The position numbers were made by a program, and so were the translations under genes. From positions 12,724 to 61,942 of the forward strand of contig JAFEAT010000016.1 of the NCBI GenBank assembly GCA_018266255.1: 49,219 nt of DNA. Direction: 5' to 3'. The stretch comes from Cyanobacteria bacterium SZAS-4 (GTDB lineage: Bacteria > Cyanobacteriota > Vampirovibrionia > Obscuribacterales > Obscuribacteraceae). The first letter of the stretch is position 1. Each line of letters starts with the position of its first letter. The notes beneath the pieces are model-generated. The model worked only from the letters and a program-made list of their open reading frames with translations, did no database searches and was not told the DNA's origin. Below are positions 44,595 to 49,219 of this stretch, piece by piece.

Positions 44595-44653
44595 GATAGC
44601 CTGCGATTTTCTGCGACTCACAACTGAATTATTGACATACAGCGCTGTTGTGC

Positions 44654-46852
44654 TTAAGTCGCCTTCTTCACCATCTTGAAGCAACTGAAGGCCGCTCCAT
44701 AAAGTGCCACCGCAATCAGTACCAGATTGTTGATTCCGATCAAATTGGAACAATACTCAAGCATCGCCCCTACCACTGCTCCAAACAGGTTGAAGGCCAG
44801 AGCTCGGGCGGAGAGTTGGATGCCAGCGAAAGCAATTGCGAATATCAAACCAGCGCCTAAGATTGGCAGAATGGTGATTAGCGTGACAAGTATCTGTCCT
44901 ATCCAAATCTGATCGCCAAACGCATGCAGTACGGCGTCCATTGGCAAGAAGTAGCTGCCAAAGATGATCACGAACAAGAACATCCAAACAAGCGATTCTT
45001 TCGACTCCAACTGCGTTTTAAAGCGCGCAACAATAAAGTTCGCAAGCAAAATCATCAAGAGCACACCGTTGATTACGATCGATGTGGTCAACCAGGTTGC
45101 ACCCCACACCAGAGCGAGTCTGGAAATTGCTTGCAACTCGAGCAGCATAAAAGCGGCACCCTGGAAAAACAGTTGCCACGAGCGTGGTTCGAAAGGCGTG
45201 AAAAGCAGCTTGCGACCAGCGTAAAGACTAAGGAGCAGAACTTCTGCCACTACCAGGATATACGGAATGTCAATTCCATCTGGATTCAAATAAAGGTATG
45301 GCCAGTCGTCAGTGAGCAGTCGTCCACATTTGACATTGGTCATTGGATCTACGTAAAGGCTTGACGGCAGTGGTGGCAATTTCAACGTTCCGTCTTGAAC
45401 AGCCTTTCCGAAGATGTAGGTAAATCCATGTCGTCCCTGGTAGTTCGATTCGTGCCCTCGAATCACTATCGGAGCATATCCAGTCGCTTCCTTGATCGTG
45501 CAAAACAGTCGCTCACCTAGAAAGTCATATGGCGCGCCGAATGTGAGCACGACCAGACCATCGGGTTTGAGCAGAGTCATGACTTTTTCAAAACTCTGCT
45601 TGGTGTAAACGAAGTTATCCACTCGAATAGAAGAGCCCATGCCAACGACAGTTTGCGAATCGAGCAAACCGAACACGATAAGGTCATATTTTTTATGGCA
45701 AGTGTCGAAGTAGTGTCGAGCATCGTCACAAATCGGTGTGACCTTTGGAGACAAATACGGATGTCCGGGATTCATGGTCTTGCCAACCGAAAGAATAATC
45801 GGGTCGATATCCACTGCATCGATGTGGTCTGCGTCAAAGTCTAAAGCCTGGCAAACATCGGTGCCTGAGCCTGCTCCGACGATCAAAGTTTCTTTTGGCT
45901 TACGCACCAGAAATGGAATTGAATACCGATCGTTGGCGGGCGCGAAGATCTTCAACTGGGCATCATTGAGTCCCAGCTCTTTCAACTTGCCAATGTTCAT
46001 TCCCCATTGATATGAAAGCCAGTTGGAACGCACTTCGACAGCGTAAAGCACGGGCTGCACGACGCCATTAACGTTCACCTTAAGTTTGCGCGGCACCACA
46101 TCTATTTTTTGATATGGAGACCAGAATGTGACGGCGTCGACATTTTTTGCGTCGTTTGGAATCCAATACGTGGCAGCGACTGATGCCACCAGAGCCGCTA
46201 GCAACCCAGCTTTCACTGAATACGTAGCTTCTTTCACTTGCAACAAGTAGAAGGCGATGATGACGGCAGGCAAAATCCACAGTGTACCTGGAGCAAAAGA
46301 TAGAAAGGAACAGATTCCAAAAAGGGCACCGCCGACGAGGGCACCGGCCACGTTGATCGAATAAGCAGTGAGCGGTTTCATCTTGCCAAAAAGCTGACCG
46401 AGTCGATTGCCCAGGCACAGGCAAATTGAAAAAGGTCCAGCCAGGTATAACATCAAGACGAGCATGAAAGTGCCAACGAACAACCACGTTTCGGGTGTTC
46501 CTGCTTCGAAATTTTTCCACTGGTAAGTAGTTGTTGAAGGGAAGATGCAGCGAGCCAACGTTTCCCCACGAAACTCGACTATCTCTGCCACTCTAATAGT
46601 CAAAACAGTTTGAAGAATTGCAAGTGGTGTGTAGCGAAACCACTTGTCTGTAGGCATGGCCATGCCTACTCCGAGCCCAACGAAACAAGTGACTAAGGGA
46701 AATGTTTTGAAGATAGTAAATGCTCGGATATCAGCTGATATCCAGCGAATAACTAGCAGTTCGATAAATAGCGAAGCCAGACTGAGCAAGAAGAGCTCTA
46801 GATAGAGCTGCTTATCATTCGAGCTTTCCGAAAGACCTTCTGTCGATGTCAT
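44654..46852 (-). CDS. Polytopic membrane protein with spermidine-synthase-like domain
   Basis: 732 residues. N-terminal helices (LYLELFLLSLASLFIELLVI, FPLVTCFVGLGVGMAM, TFMLVLMLYLAGPFSICLCL and others) precede a soluble SAM-type Rossmann domain with ETLIVGAGSGTDVCQALD, AVDIDPIILSV and ICDDARHYFD, then several more helices. This is the layout of fused MFS/spermidine-synthase proteins. The catalytic-loop position reads YDLIVFGLLDSQTV instead of the usual acidic D-S/D-P loop, so true aminopropyl transfer is doubtful. The ATG at 46852 has GGGAG 7 nt upstream; the longer open frame upstream reads through tandem repeats. Confidence 0.82.
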   Translation of the reverse strand: MTSTEGLSESSNDKQLYLELFLLSLASLFIELLVIRWISADIRAFTIFKTFPLVTCFVGLGVGMAMPTDKWFRYTPLAILQTVLTIRVAEIVEFRGETLARCIFPSTTTYQWKNFEAGTPETWLFVGTFMLVLMLYLAGPFSICLCLGNRLGQLFGKMKPLTAYSINVAGALVGGALFGICSFLSFAPGTLWILPAVIIAFYLLQVKEATYSVKAGLLAALVASVAATYWIPNDAKNVDAVTFWSPYQKIDVVPRKLKVNVNGVVQPVLYAVEVRSNWLSYQWGMNIGKLKELGLNDAQLKIFAPANDRYSIPFLVRKPKETLIVGAGSGTDVCQALDFDADHIDAVDIDPIILSVGKTMNPGHPYLSPKVTPICDDARHYFDTCHKKYDLIVFGLLDSQTVVGMGSSIRVDNFVYTKQSFEKVMTLLKPDGLVVLTFGAPYDFLGERLFCTIKEATGYAPIVIRGHESNYQGRHGFTYIFGKAVQDGTLKLPPLPSSLYVDPMTNVKCGRLLTDDWPYLYLNPDGIDIPYILVVAEVLLLSLYAGRKLLFTPFEPRSWQLFFQGAAFMLLELQAISRLALVWGATWLTTSIVINGVLLMILLANFIVARFKTQLESKESLVWMFLFVIIFGSYFLPMDAVLHAFGDQIWIGQILVTLITILPILGAGLIFAIAFAGIQLSARALAFNLFGAVVGAMLEYCSNLIGINNLVLIAVALYGAAFSCFKMVKKAT

Positions 46853-46905
46853 CCGAATCTCCCGAACAACAAGAGGTTTGTGACCGACCACTACACTACT
46901 ACATC

Positions 46906-47040
46906 TTTGTACGAAACTACTTAGTACCAATCTTGTTCGTACCAATCTTATTCGTACCAAGCTGCTCCGTACCAATATTCTTCGTACCAGAGATCTCCGT
47001 ACCATGTACCTTCGTACCAATGATCTGCGTACCATCGCAC
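46906..47040. repeat. 15-bp tandem repeat array, eight units plus one degenerate
   Basis: Eight consecutive 15-bp units from 46921 to 47040 follow TTCGTACCAATNNTN. A ninth, weaker unit (TTTGTACGAAACTAC, 46906-46920) is in phase. The core CGTACCA is nearly invariant; the last five or six bases vary. GTAC is palindromic in each unit. The array fills the divergent region between the membrane protein (minus) and the acyl-CoA dehydrogenase (plus). Open frames run through it on both strands only because 15 is a multiple of 3; neither has a ribosome site in or before the repeats. Confidence 0.85.
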
Positions 47041-47183
47041 TACATATGGTTCCACTTGTTATACCGATAAAATATGTCCCTTTCGATCCACCTGCTCGAT
47101 ACTAATGTGAGGTCCTCTGCTGAGCTGCGAACCTCGGCAGGATGGGCTATGATGAGTTTGGTCGGCTCAAGGAAGGCAATCAA

Positions 47184-49121
47184 ATGACAACGGACCCAAA
47201 CAAAGACGTCAGTTTCGCCGAAACCGCGCTGCGGCTGGGCGGAAAGACCGAGGAAGAAGCGACGAAAACAGGCGCCATGGACCGGGCAGATGACCAGGTC
47301 GAGTCGATGTTCGCTGAGGAATACAAAACTGTTAACAGCCCTATCCATCGGGCGGTCTGGGATGACAACGTACCGGTTGACCTTTTTACAACTCCTAAAA
47401 GCGATGACCTCGATGCATCGATTCCAGCCATGAAAAAGTGTCTTGAAGTTTTGCAGAAGCATCAGAAAGCAAACACAGTTTGGGATGCAAAAGGAAAAGT
47501 GTCTGACCAAATTTTGCAAGAACTAGCTGAAGCTGGATATTGGGGAATGTTGATTCCGAAAAAATATGGCGGTCAAGGTGCGACGGTTCGGCAGTTCATG
47601 TCATTCCTTTCGGAAGTTGCCACGATCGATCCAACCAGTGCAGGACTGGCTTCGGTGCATGGATGTATCGGAGCAGTCGATCCTGTCAATTCGTTTGGGA
47701 CAGAAGAGCAGAAGAAAAGATTTCTTCCTCTTCTCGCTTCAGGTGAGACGCTGTCAGCATTTGCATTAACTGAGCCGTGGGCTGGTTCAGATTTGACTGC
47801 CTTGCGCACGACTGCAGTTTTAAAAGGTGATAACTACGTCGTGAACGGCGAGAAGGTTTTCATCACCAATGCCATTCCAGGTCGAACCGTAGGCATCGTT
47901 TGCTTGATTGACGGAAAGCCTGCGGCGTTGATCGCAGACCTGCCGAAACAAGAGAACGACAACTTTCAAATCGTTCACTATGGAATTCACGCTCTCAAAC
48001 ATGCTTACAACAACGGTTTGAAATTCAAAGACTTTTTGGTGCCGAAAGAAAACCTTCTGACCCCGCCAATCGGTGATGGATTGACGGTTGCATATCACGG
48101 TCTCAACCTTGGTCGCTTGGCATTGTGCGCGAATGCGGCGGGTGTGATGAAAGTAATGCTGGCGAACATGTTACCTTGGGCTCATTTCAGAGAGACATAT
48201 GGTAATGCGATTGAAACGCGCGAACTGATCAAGCGAAGAATCGCCCGCTGTGCTGCTTTGATTTGCGGCGCCAACGCACTCTACCAGTGGGGTTCTTGGT
48301 TGCTCGACCAGGGATATCGTGGAGAACTAGAATGCGTTATTGCCAAAATTTTTGGTAGCGAAGCCGAAAAGGAAGTGGCCATCGAGTTATTCATGAAAAC
48401 GCATGGCGGTCGATCCTTCGTGCATGGTCATATGTTTGGCGACAACGTGCATGATTTCCTCGCGCCTTGCATTTACGAGGGAGAAGGCGAAATTCTTGGC
48501 ATGGCATTTTTCAAATCGCTTGCAAAAAACCATGGACAGAAATATTTCGAACCAGTCGGTAAGGCGTTGCTACGTGAAAAGATCAAAAATTTCAACCCGA
48601 TGAATCCCGCACACGCATGGGCTCTACGCAACGAGATGATTCCTTATGCCACGTGGAGACTCGGCAAAATGTTCACTGGCGCCGACAACCATCAGATCGC
48701 TGGCATGCATCCCAAGTTGCAAGTGCACATCGATTTTGCTATGGAAATGTTGAATTCCAGTCCGATCGAATTGAGCGAAGCTATGGTAAAGCATCAACTC
48801 AAACTGGCTGACCGTCAGTGTCGCATCGCAGAGATGTCGCAACGAGTGCAAGATACGATAATTATTTTGGTGACATCTTTGTGGGCGCACAAACAAGGCG
48901 ATGAAACGACAATCGCTGCAACCGACATCCTGTGCCAAGATCTAACGCGTAAGCTGACCGGAGAGCGACCTTCTGACTCTTACTTCCGCGCTTGCGGAAA
49001 GTTGGCAGATATGATCATTGCTGGCGGAATTCCATCGCTGAATTCTATCTATAAGGATGAAATCATCTTCCCGTATGCGCAGAAAACAGAAACGAAAGAA
49101 AAGTCAAAGGTTGGGGCCTGA
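47184..49121 (+). CDS. Acyl-CoA dehydrogenase, long form
   Basis: An FAD enzyme that introduces the trans-2 double bond in acyl-CoA beta-oxidation. 645 residues, much longer than the ~380 of short-chain forms. The ACAD core starts about residue 60 (GYWGMLIPKKYGGQGATVRQ), with AFALTEPWAGSDLTALRT, VVNGEKVFITNA, HGLNLGRLALCANAAGVM, and the catalytic Glu region APCIYEGEGEILGMAFFK. A ~190-residue helical C-terminal extension follows, as in VLCAD/ACAD9-like and FadE-type enzymes. AAGGAAGG lies about 7 nt before the ATG at 47184; the ATG at 47142 has no properly spaced site. Confidence 0.9.
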   Translation: MTTDPNKDVSFAETALRLGGKTEEEATKTGAMDRADDQVESMFAEEYKTVNSPIHRAVWDDNVPVDLFTTPKSDDLDASIPAMKKCLEVLQKHQKANTVWDAKGKVSDQILQELAEAGYWGMLIPKKYGGQGATVRQFMSFLSEVATIDPTSAGLASVHGCIGAVDPVNSFGTEEQKKRFLPLLASGETLSAFALTEPWAGSDLTALRTTAVLKGDNYVVNGEKVFITNAIPGRTVGIVCLIDGKPAALIADLPKQENDNFQIVHYGIHALKHAYNNGLKFKDFLVPKENLLTPPIGDGLTVAYHGLNLGRLALCANAAGVMKVMLANMLPWAHFRETYGNAIETRELIKRRIARCAALICGANALYQWGSWLLDQGYRGELECVIAKIFGSEAEKEVAIELFMKTHGGRSFVHGHMFGDNVHDFLAPCIYEGEGEILGMAFFKSLAKNHGQKYFEPVGKALLREKIKNFNPMNPAHAWALRNEMIPYATWRLGKMFTGADNHQIAGMHPKLQVHIDFAMEMLNSSPIELSEAMVKHQLKLADRQCRIAEMSQRVQDTIIILVTSLWAHKQGDETTIAATDILCQDLTRKLTGERPSDSYFRACGKLADMIIAGGIPSLNSIYKDEIIFPYAQKTETKEKSKVGA

Positions 49122-49185
49122 AACGCCTCTACTAGACCAACCGGTCCAGAGACAATGAGAGCCGCTCTAAGGCTCATAAAACAGA

Positions 49186-49219
49186 AGCGACGGATGATAT
49201 GTCATCCGCCGCTTTTTTA
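49186..49219 (+). terminator. Intrinsic terminator after the acyl-CoA dehydrogenase
   Basis: AGCGACGGATGA (49186-49197) pairs with TCATCCGCCGCT (49202-49213) with one mismatch and a 4-nt loop, followed by TTTTTT at the window edge. It lies about 65 nt after the stop codon. Confidence 0.85.

Noticed and set aside
46853..47035. An N-terminal extension of the membrane protein with LVRRx repeats
   Set aside because: It also comes from the DNA repeats. The ATG at 46852 has a good ribosome site and leads directly to the first membrane helix.
46846..47070. A plus-strand frame with a repeating FVPxx pentapeptide
   Set aside because: It arises from reading the 15-bp DNA repeats in frame. It has no ribosome site and overlaps the start of a well-supported minus-strand gene.
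1..49219. CRISPR arrays, insertion sequences, integrases or phage genes
   Set aside because: No regularly spaced palindromic repeats with unique spacers and no transposase, integrase or phage structural protein were seen. The only tRNA (Asn) has no integrase beside it.

Overview
The window reads as chromosomal DNA from a free-living, heterotrophic, diderm-type bacterium. It is gene dense, with intermediate GC and frequent GTG/TTG starts. I see no phage or transposon genes, no CRISPR array and no rRNA. Three features recall the non-photosynthetic cyanobacterial sister lineage (Vampirovibrionia/Melainabacteria, order Obscuribacterales): a Ser/Thr kinase with an N-terminal zinc ribbon and a C-terminal anchor, soluble YD-repeat-like proteins, and many exported lysine/threonine-rich proteins. 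That placement is inference from gene style; no marker gene here proves it.

Layout. 1-3422: the start of fabZ (minus, runs off the left edge), then folE, an exported metallophosphoesterase and tryptophan 2,3-dioxygenase. 3505-6651: a large exported protein with a TonB-C-like domain and helical repeats. 6668-11425: an SDR/DUF2867 protein divergent from a photolyase, VOC and FAD-oxidoreductase operon. 11562-12971: a membrane-anchored Ser/Thr kinase. 13097-16644: two exported TldD/PmbA-family proteins, one with the HExxxH metal site and one without. 16793-23703: a DUF4239 membrane protein, several small exported or hypothetical proteins, an MFS transporter and a membrane TPR protein. 23704-24368: a long gene-free stretch with twin palindromes and a candidate structured RNA ending in a strong terminator.

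24369-33612 is the most coherent block. A minus-strand operon, allB-alc-uraD-uraH-uox plus a TfoX-N gene, lies near divergent malate synthase (minus) and ureidoglycolate lyase (plus) genes. Together they encode every step from urate through 5-hydroxyisourate, OHCU, allantoin, allantoate and ureidoglycolate to glyoxylate, and then on to malate. Two YD-repeat-like genes sit inside the block. 33609-41427: an exported amidohydrolase, an SDR, an LpqC-type esterase, two tandem paralogous hybrid-free histidine kinases and an exported hypothetical protein. 41543-41684: tRNA-Asn(GTT) with its terminator. 42057-44594: an operon of a YbjN-like protein, an inositol-monophosphatase-family enzyme and RNase D. 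44654-49219: a polytopic membrane protein with a spermidine-synthase-like methyltransferase fold, a 15-bp tandem repeat array in the divergent control region, and a long acyl-CoA dehydrogenase with a terminator at the right edge.

I did not find a clearly new multi-gene defence or mobile system. The strongest second-look items are the urate-to-malate block, the exported TldD/TldE-like pair, the candidate RNA at about 24163-24373, the helically phased TTCTTGCA repeats at 20402-20442, and the 15-bp repeat array at 46906-47040.
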